Positions 26,354 to 34,076 of a DNA stretch of 58,212 nucleotides are shown here, one piece after another. The stretch is taken from positions 1-58,212 of the forward strand of contig PLZG01000092.1 in NCBI GenBank assembly GCA_003152075.1. The letters run 5' to 3'. The notes under the pieces are model-generated. The model was not told where the DNA came from, did not search any database, and saw only the letters and a list, made by a program, of their open reading frames with translations. A program made the translations under genes and the position numbers. Position 1 is the first letter of the stretch, and each line of letters begins with the position of its first letter. Source of the stretch: a candidate division FCPU426 bacterium. Its GTDB lineage: Bacteria > Oederibacteriota > Muellerivitia > Muellerivitales > Muellerivitaceae.

Positions 26354-26647
26354 GTGGATCATGTTGAAACCGAAGAATTTATTAAGTTCCTACATTTCCA
26401 TTTCAACGCTAAAGAAATGGAATCTTACCGACTTCTTGTTAAGGAGTTTCTGGGGTTTAAGGACCGGCGCGGGTTAATCGAAGGGTACATCTACAAGGAC
26501 GATGAGAAAAAATATCACTTATACTTTTATTATGGCCGAAATTCCTTCTATACCGTGACCGCCCACCTGGAACGAAAAGGCGAACCTAAAAAGGGATTTT
26601 CTGAAACGCTAAAAAACTACATCGCTTATCTGGAAAAGGAGGGGTAA
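26354..26647 (+). CDS. First gene of XRE module, possible toxin
   Basis: A 97-residue protein of unknown family. GTG at 26354 has AAGGGG seven bases upstream. It has no membrane span; the middle is beta-rich with YHLYFYYGRNSFYTVTAHLE, and the C terminus is basic (KGEPKKGFSETLKNYIAYLEKEG). It is followed two bases later by an XRE protein, and both are led by a promoter with a palindromic operator. This small protein plus HTH layout is typical of type II toxin-antitoxin modules with the toxin first (HigBA order), but the sequence does not show RelE/HigB signature residues, so toxin function is inference. Confidence 0.6.
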   Translation: MDHVETEEFIKFLHFHFNAKEMESYRLLVKEFLGFKDRRGLIEGYIYKDDEKKYHLYFYYGRNSFYTVTAHLERKGEPKKGFSETLKNYIAYLEKEG

Positions 26648-26649
26648 TT

Positions 26650-26997
26650 ATGAAAACAACCAACAAAAGTAAATTTGTTCCTCGCTTTTTGACCGAGAAG
26701 GAATCAATGGAGAGGCTTAAAAAGAATAGGCCTGATTTGTACGAAACCTTAAAAAAACCTTCTCCTAAAGCTTGCCTGGGGGCCAATGTTTCCACTTTGC
26801 GGCAGAAGAAGGGAATTAGCCAAAAGGAGTTAGCCGACAAAGGGAAGGTTGGTTTCCGCACTTTACAACGAATCGAAGAGGCGCAGCCGAACTCAAATCC
26901 GACAATGAACGCCATTGAAGGAGTAGCAAAGGCTTTAGGGGTTGAAGTTCAGGATCTCTTTAAAACGGTTGATCTTACGAAAACTTTTGGGCGGTAA
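26650..26997 (+). CDS. XRE-family DNA-binding protein, possible antitoxin
   Basis: A 115-residue protein with a 45-residue charged N-terminal extension and a C-terminal Cro/C1-type HTH: ANVSTLRQKKGISQKELADKGKVGFRTLQRIEEAQPNSNPTMNAIEGVAKALGVEVQDLF. AAGGAGGGG precedes the ATG at 26650. It likely represses the promoter at 26311-26339 through the 22-bp palindrome. It could be the antitoxin of the unit or simply the regulator of the following genes, which continue at 4-bp spacing. Confidence 0.82.
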   Translation: MKTTNKSKFVPRFLTEKESMERLKKNRPDLYETLKKPSPKACLGANVSTLRQKKGISQKELADKGKVGFRTLQRIEEAQPNSNPTMNAIEGVAKALGVEVQDLFKTVDLTKTFGR

Positions 26998-27000
26998 CCA

Positions 27001-27636
27001 ATGGGGCGGGATGGCAAAAGTTTTAAAAAGGGTTATATCCCGCTTAAATCCTCAACCGAGTACCGAACCTCAAAATTGGATTTAGCTAGAAACATTAAGG
27101 TGTTTGATAAACTTTGGAAAAGAGGCCTTTTACCCAAAGACTTCAAACAGCATTACTTCCTTACTTGGCTTGCATATAGCAATGGGAACGCATCAAAGCT
27201 TTCAAAGGCTTTAGGCCTTCATCGAAATACCATTATTTGGGTTTTTAAAAACCTCAAGATCAATAAGACCTATAAATTTCGGATACTTTGGCGTAACCAC
27301 CAAATGAAATCCCTTAAACAATCTTTTCATAAACAGTTCAATTCGTTCTTCAAAAAGATGGGTGGGAAACCCTCATTTAAACCTTTAGAGAATAAAAGCC
27401 TAGTAGCCTTGTGGCTGATGAAAATGCCGCCCAAGGCGGTAAAGACTCATTTTGTTTTATGGGCTTTAAGGAGTGGCTTTACCCGCAAACAAGTAAGCCA
27501 GAAACTCGATATTTCTGAAAGATCAATGCACAGGATTCGATTCAATGGTGCCCAAAAAAGTTCAAAAATGGGACAATGGCTTGCTCCATTAAAGCCAACC
27601 GTAAAAGATTGGTACCCTAATCGTAAAGTTACTTAG
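27001..27636 (+). CDS. Basic protein with two helix-turn-helix-like segments
   Basis: A 211-residue, very Lys/Arg-rich protein. Two similar halves each contain an HTH-like stretch: NASKLSKALGLHRNTIIWV around residues 65-83 and TRKQVSQKLDISERSMHRI around 160-178. The repeated layout suggests internal duplication, for example DFKQHYFLTWLAYSNGN against AVKTHFVLWALRSGFTR. Likely a DNA-binding protein, role unknown. ATG 27001 lies 4 bp after the XRE gene stop, so it belongs to the same transcript. Confidence 0.65.
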   Translation: MGRDGKSFKKGYIPLKSSTEYRTSKLDLARNIKVFDKLWKRGLLPKDFKQHYFLTWLAYSNGNASKLSKALGLHRNTIIWVFKNLKINKTYKFRILWRNHQMKSLKQSFHKQFNSFFKKMGGKPSFKPLENKSLVALWLMKMPPKAVKTHFVLWALRSGFTRKQVSQKLDISERSMHRIRFNGAQKSSKMGQWLAPLKPTVKDWYPNRKVT

Positions 27637-27644
27637 GACGGGTT

Positions 27645-27815
27645 ATGCCTGTATTTCAAAAAGGGGATTGGATTTCCCATAAACAAATGAAAATTGTAGG
27701 GAGGATCCTATCGGTGGATGAGAGAAACCAGGAGTACGAAGTTCGTGTGGCCGAAACATTACCGACACAGAATTGGGTTTTATCAGAAGTTGAGTTTTAT
27801 CAGGCGAGGCCATAA
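27645..27815 (+). CDS. Small protein in XRE-SRAP operon
   Basis: A 56-residue protein (begins MPVFQKGDWISHKQ) between the double-HTH protein and the SRAP gene, 8 bp after the former and 2 bp before the latter. AGGACGGG precedes the ATG. The composition is compatible with a small SH3-like beta-barrel: VGRILSVDERNQEYEVRVAE has alternating hydrophobic residues and a turn. No family recognised. Tight spacing on both sides is the main evidence that it is real. Confidence 0.6.
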   Translation: MPVFQKGDWISHKQMKIVGRILSVDERNQEYEVRVAETLPTQNWVLSEVEFYQARP

Positions 27816-27817
27816 CC

Positions 27818-28600
27818 ATGTGTGGGCGCTATACAGTTAAAACAAAAGATAAAAAACTCGCTGCCCAATTCCAGGCCAGCCTTCTTGAATCCTTTGATAA
27901 TCACTTTAACATTGCCCCAACTTTTAGAGTCCCTGTTGTCTTAATGGACACCGAGAAGAATGAACGCGTCTTAAAGAGGGATTATTGGGGTCTTGTTCCG
28001 TATTGGGCTAAAAACCCTAAGATCGCTTACCAAACTACCAATGCCAGGGCGGACACTGTCTCGGAAAAACCATCCTTCAAACGAGCCTTCAAAAAAACGC
28101 GTTGTCTAATAATTATGGATGGATTTTTCGAGTGGGAGCGATCCGTAACCCCCAAACAACCCTATTACATTTCTATGAAGGACGAACAGCCTTTTGCTTG
28201 CGCGGGGCTCTATGAAACATGGAAAGTTCGTTGGGAGGAGGACAAGAGAGACATCGAAAAAGCTGAAAAGACCGGGAAGAAACCTAAGGCAGTAAAATGG
28301 CCGATCAATCTTGGCGGGAAGAATTACAACGAGGGTGAGGAATTGGAATCCTGCTCAATCATAACGACCGAGCCTAATCCGCTTATGGCCAAGATCCACG
28401 ACCGGATGCCGGTAATAATTGACCCGAAAAACTATGAAGTTTGGCTTGACCCCAAAATGCACGACGAGGGTGTCCTCAAAACCTTATTAAAACCCTATAC
28501 AGATACAAAGATGCAATGCTGGCCCGTGAGCCAGGTCGTTAACAAGGTGGGGGATGATGACACCGAAAATTGCATCAAGGAAGTGAAGGTGCAATCGTGA
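27818..28600 (+). CDS. SRAP-domain protein (YedK/HMCES type)
   Basis: A 260-residue SOS-response-associated peptidase family protein. It starts MCGRYTV, so after Met removal Cys2 becomes the catalytic N terminus that crosslinks to abasic sites in single-stranded DNA. Other conserved marks are NIAPTFRVPVV, WGLVPYWAK, TTNARADTVSEKPSF, FFEWER and the His in IHDRMPVII. A Lys-rich insertion (about residues 143-175, DKRDIEKAEKTGKKPKAVKW) is longer than in short bacterial members. On a conjugative element it may protect transferred single strands. It overlaps the next small gene by four bases. Confidence 0.92.
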   Translation: MCGRYTVKTKDKKLAAQFQASLLESFDNHFNIAPTFRVPVVLMDTEKNERVLKRDYWGLVPYWAKNPKIAYQTTNARADTVSEKPSFKRAFKKTRCLIIMDGFFEWERSVTPKQPYYISMKDEQPFACAGLYETWKVRWEEDKRDIEKAEKTGKKPKAVKWPINLGGKNYNEGEELESCSIITTEPNPLMAKIHDRMPVIIDPKNYEVWLDPKMHDEGVLKTLLKPYTDTKMQCWPVSQVVNKVGDDDTENCIKEVKVQS

Positions 28601-28803
28601 AGGATTTTCCGTTTTGGAGGGGGGCAATTTACACCGCTAAGACTGCCCTTGCCTTAAAAGCCGTGGGGGAAGACCTCTCCCAATTCCAGAAACAGTCTGG
28701 ACTTTTTGGCGATGAGGAAGCCAAGCTTTCGGAGGCCCAAGTGGCTACCCTTCGGAAGCAATATTCCGAAAAGATGAAAAAACTTTTCACAGAAAGAATT
28801 TAA
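28597..28803 (+). CDS. Small protein overlapping SRAP gene
   Basis: A 68-residue protein starting GTG at 28597 inside the SRAP stop region (GTGA overlap), so translationally coupled. The sequence KDFPFWRGAIYTAKTALALKAVGEDL and QKQSGLFGDEEAKLSEAQVATLRKQYSEKMKKLF is helical and charged, without motif. I do not recognise the family; its coupling to SRAP suggests a shared task in DNA damage handling. Confidence 0.6.
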   Translation: MKDFPFWRGAIYTAKTALALKAVGEDLSQFQKQSGLFGDEEAKLSEAQVATLRKQYSEKMKKLFTERI

Positions 28804-28805
28804 AA

Positions 28806-28919
28806 ATGAAAGAATCTTTTACTTCGTCGGATGATAACCCGACCCAAGATGGTTTGAGAATTCTGCCGAAGTTCATTACAAGGGAGATTTTAAGAGAAGG
28901 ATTGATTCGTAGGAGGTAA
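28806..28919 (+). CDS. Very small ORF, possible peptide
   Basis: A 37-codon frame starting 3 bp after the preceding stop. The product ends LPKFITREILREGLIRRR, a basic amphipathic helix. The ribosome site AAAGAA is weak. Placement in a tight operon makes it plausible; nothing else supports it. Confidence 0.35.
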   Translation: MKESFTSSDDNPTQDGLRILPKFITREILREGLIRRR

Positions 28920-28948
28920 AATCAGTTGATAAAAATTGGAGATATTAA

Positions 28949-29290
28949 ATGGATAAATTATTTTTTGCCTTCGTTACAACTGGACCTCTTAAGGGTCGTA
29001 AATACATTGTTAAAACTGACTCCAAAATATTAATCGGCAGGGGCAAAGAATCAAACATCAGGATTGATTCGGATGATTTTTGCTCGCGAAAACACGCTTT
29101 ATTGTATTGGGTAGAAAGCAAATGTTTTTTGGAAGATCTTAATAGCACAAACGGAACTTTTCTCAATAAGAAAAAAATCGTCGGTAAAAAAGAAGTCAAA
29201 AACAAAGATATTATTGGCTTAGGCAATACTCAGTTATTGATTGGAATTAAAGAATTGCCAACTATTCAAAATCGAGATTCTCGCAAATGA
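28949..29290 (+). CDS. FHA-domain protein
   Basis: A 113-residue protein that is a single forkhead-associated phosphothreonine-binding domain. The conserved residues are all present: IGRGKESNIRI (Gly-Arg), CSRKHALLYW (Ser-Arg-x-His) and DLNSTNGTFLN (Asn, Thr-Asn-Gly). GGAG lies seven bases before ATG 28949. Its stop overlaps the start of the kinase gene by four bases (ATGA), which indicates translational coupling. Role: recognises a threonine phosphorylated by the adjoining kinase, on the kinase itself or on a substrate. First gene of an AT-rich cassette unlike the G/C-richer flanks. Confidence 0.9.
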   Translation: MDKLFFAFVTTGPLKGRKYIVKTDSKILIGRGKESNIRIDSDDFCSRKHALLYWVESKCFLEDLNSTNGTFLNKKKIVGKKEVKNKDIIGLGNTQLLIGIKELPTIQNRDSRK

Positions 29291-31041
29291 AAATTGGAAC
29301 AATTACCAGTGTCAAGTTTTTTGGAAATGAGAAATTTGCCGTTGGAAAAATACTTGAAGGCGGAATGGGAACGGTCTATCAACTCATTCCCATACGAATG
29401 GGAATGCCTGTATTCGCCCTTAAAACTTTAAAAGGCAATATGAAGATACGGGACTTTGATCGTGAATGTGAAGCTTGGCTTTCGGTTTCTCAGCACAAGA
29501 ACGTAGCCAGAGCGTTTGCTTTCGGCAATTGGGAAGGAATGCCATCCATCCTAGTTGATTGGTACGGAAAATCATTGGCCGAATTAAAAGCAGAAGAATG
29601 CAGCAACCATTTTATTATTGAAATTATAACTGGACTTTTTTCTGCTCTAAATTTTACTTACAAAACAACTGGAATGATTCATCAAGACATTAAACCCGCC
29701 AACGTGCTTATCGATGATCAAGGTTGTATAAAACTTGGCGACTTTGGACTTGCCCGTTGTGGAGTTAATGATATAGAAGTGAAGGAGAGTGAAAATTTAG
29801 ATTACGCAAACCTCAGTCGCACTTCGTCAGGAGTGTTGGGCGGAACTCCATTTTATATGGCACCTGAACTTTTTACGGGAGAAAAACCTTCCATCAAAAC
29901 AGATATTTTTTCTATGGGCGTAACCATATACCATTTTCTTACTGGGGAACATCCTTATTTTGGTTCTGAAACAAACGGCAAACTTTCAAAGCAAATTAGA
30001 ATGGAACCGCTGAGACGATTCTTAGATAAAAATGATAAAGATTTATTAAAAGCAATAAATGTCATTATTGCCTGTCTTTCTATCGATCCGAAAGGCAGGC
30101 CTAATAATTACCAAGAAACGGGAATGGTAGTTGAGGCAAAACTAGAAAAAGAAAACCAAGATAAGGAAACCGACTCAAAGGTTAGAGCAGTAGTTGCCAA
30201 AGCAATGTTGTACATAGATAAGGGTGATATTCAAATTGCAGATAATCTTCTTTTGGAAAATCTTTCTAAATCTGCCGAAAATCCAATTTTATTAAATTTT
30301 CTAGGCAGTCTTAGACTCAAGCAAGGAAGAAATAGCGAAAGTTTAAGTGCTTTCAAATCGGCCTTTGAAGTCCTAAAAAAGAAAAAAGGCCTTTTTCGAA
30401 GCGATCTTTTTCTTGAACCAGCGATTAACTTAGCAGGTCTGCTTCTCGAATCGAAAAATTTTAATGATGCCAACAAAATATTAAAATCAACATGGAGTTG
30501 GGCAAAAGAACACTCCAATGACGAAGATGATCTTTCTTTTCTGTTTTACGACAAGTATTGTTTCGGTGAATTCGGATGGATGTTTTTGAACGATGGGGAT
30601 TTTGGCCGTGCCTCAGTTTACCTTGAAAACGTGATTTCAAAAAAAGAGACAGGCCATATTTTCACTTATTATCTTTTAGAAGCGGCCTGGCTTTCAGATC
30701 AAATGAAAGAATACGCCGACTTGGTTGGTAGGAGAATTATTTCAAGAAAAGACCCATTTAATCCTTTACAACCTGATTTAGCTTCCGCTTTCGCAAATAG
30801 AATTACATCTGAATTTGTAAACCCCCAATTGAGGCAGCAACTTTGGGGAAGCCAAAGAGCGGGTTTAAGGGATTACATAAAATTGGAGGATGAATCAGGT
30901 CTAAAAAACGGTTCCCTAGTTATACCCAAAACTTTTGAAGCTCAAAAAATACTTATTCTTTCATTGGATAATATTTTAACGGGAGGTAAACACAATGGGT
31001 TTATTAGACAAATATCTCAACCCCGTTTGGGACAAAGTTAG
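29287..31041 (+). CDS. Ser/Thr protein kinase with C-terminal TPR-like region
   Basis: A 584-residue cytosolic kinase. Gly loop EGGMGTVY (24-31), Lys46 in VFALKTL, catalytic loop IHQDIKPANVLI (131-142; HQD instead of HRD, so it lacks the RD arginine), DFG at 152-154, and the P+1/APE segment GGTPFYMAPELF. The kinase ends near residue 285; the remaining 300 residues are helical repeats (AKAMLYIDKGDIQIADNLLLENL, NPILLNFLGSLRLKQGRNSESLSAFKSAFEVL) of TPR type. There is no transmembrane helix, unlike PknB. Coupled to the FHA gene by four bases, and overlapping the next gene by 47 bases, so the set is one transcript. Confidence 0.92.
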   Translation: MKIGTITSVKFFGNEKFAVGKILEGGMGTVYQLIPIRMGMPVFALKTLKGNMKIRDFDRECEAWLSVSQHKNVARAFAFGNWEGMPSILVDWYGKSLAELKAEECSNHFIIEIITGLFSALNFTYKTTGMIHQDIKPANVLIDDQGCIKLGDFGLARCGVNDIEVKESENLDYANLSRTSSGVLGGTPFYMAPELFTGEKPSIKTDIFSMGVTIYHFLTGEHPYFGSETNGKLSKQIRMEPLRRFLDKNDKDLLKAINVIIACLSIDPKGRPNNYQETGMVVEAKLEKENQDKETDSKVRAVVAKAMLYIDKGDIQIADNLLLENLSKSAENPILLNFLGSLRLKQGRNSESLSAFKSAFEVLKKKKGLFRSDLFLEPAINLAGLLLESKNFNDANKILKSTWSWAKEHSNDEDDLSFLFYDKYCFGEFGWMFLNDGDFGRASVYLENVISKKETGHIFTYYLLEAAWLSDQMKEYADLVGRRIISRKDPFNPLQPDLASAFANRITSEFVNPQLRQQLWGSQRAGLRDYIKLEDESGLKNGSLVIPKTFEAQKILILSLDNILTGGKHNGFIRQISQPRLGQS

Positions 31042-32410
31042 CCAAATTCAACCGCAGGGAATATTTGAACTCTCAACTATTATCTGCACGCACCAATTTC
31101 TTCGTAAAAGATTGAACGATGAAATGGTCGATCCACTTGATAACATTTTATTAAAAGAAGCAAAAAGATTTAATAAAAAGAGTGACGGAGCAGAGGTACT
31201 GATTTCTGATAAATTAAAAGAACTTTTGATCGATGAAATCGAAATTGGATTTCTTTGCTCCGTTCGCGGAAAAGTCTGGGGAAAAATAGACTTTAAATAT
31301 TTAGAATTATCTCTGCTCCCTGATTGCGCAGGCATTATTGCCTTAATCGAAAATAATGCTCGGCTAGGTAATGAATGCACAATTGGTTTAGCAGATACCG
31401 GTTACTCACGGGAACGAGAAGAATGTCGTGTCCAAATAATTATTAATTGGATGAAATTAATTAAGATAGACGACCCAGAATTTGTTAATTTTATTTCAAT
31501 GAGATACTTTGATAAAAAATGGCGCACTGTTTTAAAGTCTTTCCCCGAAGAATACTCTGAAAGTATTTTAAGGGAAACCTCGGAAACCCTTTTGGCGAAA
31601 ACCCGTAAGGAATTTATCGCCTTCAGCAAGCCATGCCAAAAATTTATTTTTCCCATAGCAACTGGTATCGCCAAAAAAATATACGAACAAAATATTACGG
31701 AACAAAAATCCCAAGTAGATAAAAAGCTAAGTTCTTCTGATCGTAGCAGAAATATGCCTCTTTGTTTTATCTCCGCAAAAGGCCTTCAGGAAATAGTGAA
31801 TGATGTCGCAAACAAAACAATGATTGTTTACAAAGATTTAAAGATAGATCACTATGAATTAACGAGACTTACCAGGGTCAAAAAAGATTGTCCGGTTGGC
31901 ATTTTGGTAAGGACTACTCTTTTGGATTGCTATGTTTATGCCTACACAGTTGTTCTTTCTACCGCCGTTATCATTCAACCCGAAAATTTCTTTAGCTGTT
32001 ATGTTGATAAAGAATTTGAAAAACATTTCCGTGACCAATACGGGGTAGAAATAGGAAAAAATGGGTTAAGTGGTGAAGAATATTTTCAATATGAAAATAA
32101 TGAACAGGCCACAGAAAAACCTACTGTTGGTGATCATTGGCTAAGGGTGCTTCTGCAAATGCGGAAAACCGCGGGTGATTATTCAAAGAGAATAAGCACG
32201 AATAAAAAACCTGAACCAATTACGTTATTTGACGCCACGACAGTTCTAAAACATGTGTGTTGTAGCCCTACTTGGAAAAATTTGTTCACTAAGTTTTCAT
32301 TAGAAAACGAAAAAGAAATTAGGTTAAAGGTAGAAAAACTTGTTGAAAAGATTAATTGGGAAAAAGTTCTTTCGAGGGAAAAATATGTTTCTGCCGATTT
32401 GCCGGAATAA
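30995..32410 (+). CDS. Unknown protein of FHA-kinase-TIR cassette
   Basis: A 471-residue protein with no family I can name. GGGAGG precedes ATG 30995 by eight bases, so the overlap of 47 bases with the kinase gene is real. No signal peptide or membrane helix. Visible features are a charged helical N-terminal half, FSKPCQKFIFPIATGIAKKIYE near residue 210, and a Cys-containing C-terminal stretch FDATTVLKHVCCSPTWKNLF. It could be the substrate of the kinase or the sensor of the system. Codon use is A/T-rich like its neighbours. Confidence 0.8.
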   Translation: MGLLDKYLNPVWDKVSQIQPQGIFELSTIICTHQFLRKRLNDEMVDPLDNILLKEAKRFNKKSDGAEVLISDKLKELLIDEIEIGFLCSVRGKVWGKIDFKYLELSLLPDCAGIIALIENNARLGNECTIGLADTGYSREREECRVQIIINWMKLIKIDDPEFVNFISMRYFDKKWRTVLKSFPEEYSESILRETSETLLAKTRKEFIAFSKPCQKFIFPIATGIAKKIYEQNITEQKSQVDKKLSSSDRSRNMPLCFISAKGLQEIVNDVANKTMIVYKDLKIDHYELTRLTRVKKDCPVGILVRTTLLDCYVYAYTVVLSTAVIIQPENFFSCYVDKEFEKHFRDQYGVEIGKNGLSGEEYFQYENNEQATEKPTVGDHWLRVLLQMRKTAGDYSKRISTNKKPEPITLFDATTVLKHVCCSPTWKNLFTKFSLENEKEIRLKVEKLVEKINWEKVLSREKYVSADLPE

Positions 32411-32452
32411 ATTTAAAATTTTGGTCCGTTAAATAAGGGGTTAGGGGGGGGA

Positions 32453-33121
32453 ATGGCAAGAGTTTTTATTTCACACAGTGAAAAAGATTTAGAACTTAAA
32501 AATTTCATCGCAGGTTTATTTGCCTCTTCAGACGTAACTGCTTACTTTGCGGAATGGGAGAAAGTGATCGATAAAAACCCCGTAGATGGAATTAAGATTG
32601 AAAATGATATTAAACAATCGGACGCTTTGTTTATATTGTTGAGCCAAAACGTAGAAAATTTAAAACATACTAGGGACTGGGTTCAATGGGAGACAGGTAT
32701 TGCAAAAGGCGCAGGAAAAGAAATATGGGTTTTTGAACCAGCTGGTCAATTGGGAAGCATTACTGTAGTAACACCTTCCTTGCATCATTTAGTAATTTAC
32801 GCAACTAATGACCCGTGGCACACATATCTGGCTTCAGCAGTTAGAGCCTTTGGGAAAGCCAAAACTGTGGGCGTTTCAACGTTACTAGGTATAGCCATTG
32901 GCGCTTTGTTGGGTGGAGAACGAGGCGCTGTAACAGGTGGAGCACTTGGCCTTGGTCTCTCTCTAGCAGCGACTGATGATTTAAAAAAACCAGCAGGATT
33001 AGATTTTAAATGTGGTAACTGTCAGGGTTCTTTCAAAATACATGTACCGGAAAGATTACAAAAACTGAGATGTCCTATTTGTAATTCAATTAATGAAATG
33101 GCCTGGCCTAAGTTGTCTTAA
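32453..33121 (+). CDS. TIR-like domain, glycine-zipper and zinc-ribbon protein
   Basis: A 222-residue protein in three parts. Residues 1-130 are TIR-like: RVFISHSEKDLELKNFI (beta-A and BB region), SDALFILLSQN, and WVQWETGIAKGAGKEIWVF, where Glu80 of QWE sits where the NADase catalytic Glu of bacterial TIR effectors is found. Residues 139-172 are a Gly/Ala-rich hydrophobic stretch (STLLGIAIGALLGG...TGGALGLGLSLAA) able to insert in membrane. The end is a zinc ribbon with CGNC and CPIC (Cys 187, 190, 207, 210). Likely the effector of the cassette, by NAD cleavage or membrane damage. Confidence 0.8.
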   Translation: MARVFISHSEKDLELKNFIAGLFASSDVTAYFAEWEKVIDKNPVDGIKIENDIKQSDALFILLSQNVENLKHTRDWVQWETGIAKGAGKEIWVFEPAGQLGSITVVTPSLHHLVIYATNDPWHTYLASAVRAFGKAKTVGVSTLLGIAIGALLGGERGAVTGGALGLGLSLAATDDLKKPAGLDFKCGNCQGSFKIHVPERLQKLRCPICNSINEMAWPKLS

Positions 33122-33184
33122 CCGCAAGATTCTTTTCCAAAATTCTTGACCCTTAATAAAGCTCGCCGGAGGGACAATTTCCAA

Positions 33185-33718
33185 ATGTCAAATCTTGAAT
33201 ACATTCTCGTTATATTTTTTGGTCTTGTTTCAGGCGTCCAGTTAATAAATTCACAATTTCAACAAGGAATTGGAACTGCTGTTATTGGTGTGTGCATTGT
33301 CCTGCTTTTTCACTTTATTTTTAGAAAGCAAAAGATTCAGCAAACACCTCTAAATTGTGTGAAGATTTTTTTAAAAAAGAGGAGCAAGTCCGCCATAAAA
33401 TTAAGTGGAAGAAATTATCTTTCGATCGAACTCGTTTATGCATGGGAAAACAGGAGCATGGAGGCGTTTGACATTGCTTTCAAAAATGGGCGAAAAGATT
33501 TCTTGGATATAAAAGAAAGAATCAACGGATATAACTCATTAAAAACAAAAGAACAATTAGTTAAAATATTAGAAGATTATTCAGTTCTCTTCAGAATCAT
33601 GGCGGGAGAAGGAATTAATATGGTTGCAGGCAATGCAATCGTTTTAAGTTCTTTGAACCCGGAATTTAAAAACTGCGAAGACTTAAATGAGTTTGAAGTG
33701 GATAGACCTCTAATTTAA
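33185..33718 (+). CDS. Two-helix membrane protein next to TIR gene
   Basis: A 177-residue protein with two N-terminal transmembrane helices (YILVIFFGLVSGVQLI and GIGTAVIGVCIVLLFHFIF) and a 125-residue charged cytosolic part (RGKDF... ERINGYNSLKTKEQLVKILEDYSVLFRIMAGEG). ATG at 33185; the longer frame from 33146 starts with TTG and lacks a site. It lies 63 bp after the TIR-like gene in the same direction. Unknown family. It may be a membrane anchor or second effector of the cassette, or independent. Confidence 0.65.
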   Translation: MSNLEYILVIFFGLVSGVQLINSQFQQGIGTAVIGVCIVLLFHFIFRKQKIQQTPLNCVKIFLKKRSKSAIKLSGRNYLSIELVYAWENRSMEAFDIAFKNGRKDFLDIKERINGYNSLKTKEQLVKILEDYSVLFRIMAGEGINMVAGNAIVLSSLNPEFKNCEDLNEFEVDRPLI

Positions 33719-33795
33719 TTAGTAGTTGTGTCTTTCCATGCAATGGCTGAAGAACCTTGTTAAAATCGCTTAATAAACTCACATCAAATTTAGTA

Positions 33796-33801
33796 TATAA
33801 T
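33796..33801 (+). promoter_or_regulatory. Candidate -10 box before peptide-ATP-grasp genes
   Basis: A perfect TATAAT in an A/T-rich stretch, 42 bp before the short peptide gene. No good -35 hexamer is seen at 17 bp, so confidence is limited. Confidence 0.35.
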
Positions 33802-33842
33802 TTAGTCCGCTACCTATTATTTAAGACCACATTGGAGAAAAA

Positions 33843-34064
33843 ATGAAGTCCAATCTAATTGAATCAACTCTGATATACACTAAAAACAATGGAGCCAAAG
33901 TAGGGTCTTTACCAAACATGATTTATAACGAAGAACTCGGTGCTTGGACAATCCCGCATTTGGGTAAATACGTTCCAATTGTCACAACGGAATTGAGTTC
34001 CGTTATAAGAGCAGGTTCCAAGAAAAATGACATAGAAACGGGAGAAGATGTAAAAGGAACGTGA
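33843..34064 (+). CDS. Candidate precursor peptide of graspetide type
   Basis: A 73-residue peptide with GGAG five bases before ATG, placed 12 bp ahead of an ATP-grasp ligase gene. It has no signal peptide and no Cys. The C terminus is rich in donors for side-chain cyclisation: Thr, Ser and Lys (VTTELSSVIRAGSKK) followed by an acidic stretch DIETGED (63-69) and KGT. Graspetides link Ser/Thr/Lys side chains to Asp/Glu carboxylates, so this is a plausible core. It lacks the microviridin TxKYPSD motif, so it would be a new class. Modification is inference from context. Confidence 0.6.
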   Translation: MKSNLIESTLIYTKNNGAKVGSLPNMIYNEELGAWTIPHLGKYVPIVTTELSSVIRAGSKKNDIETGEDVKGT

Positions 34065-34076
34065 TAGAAATATCAC

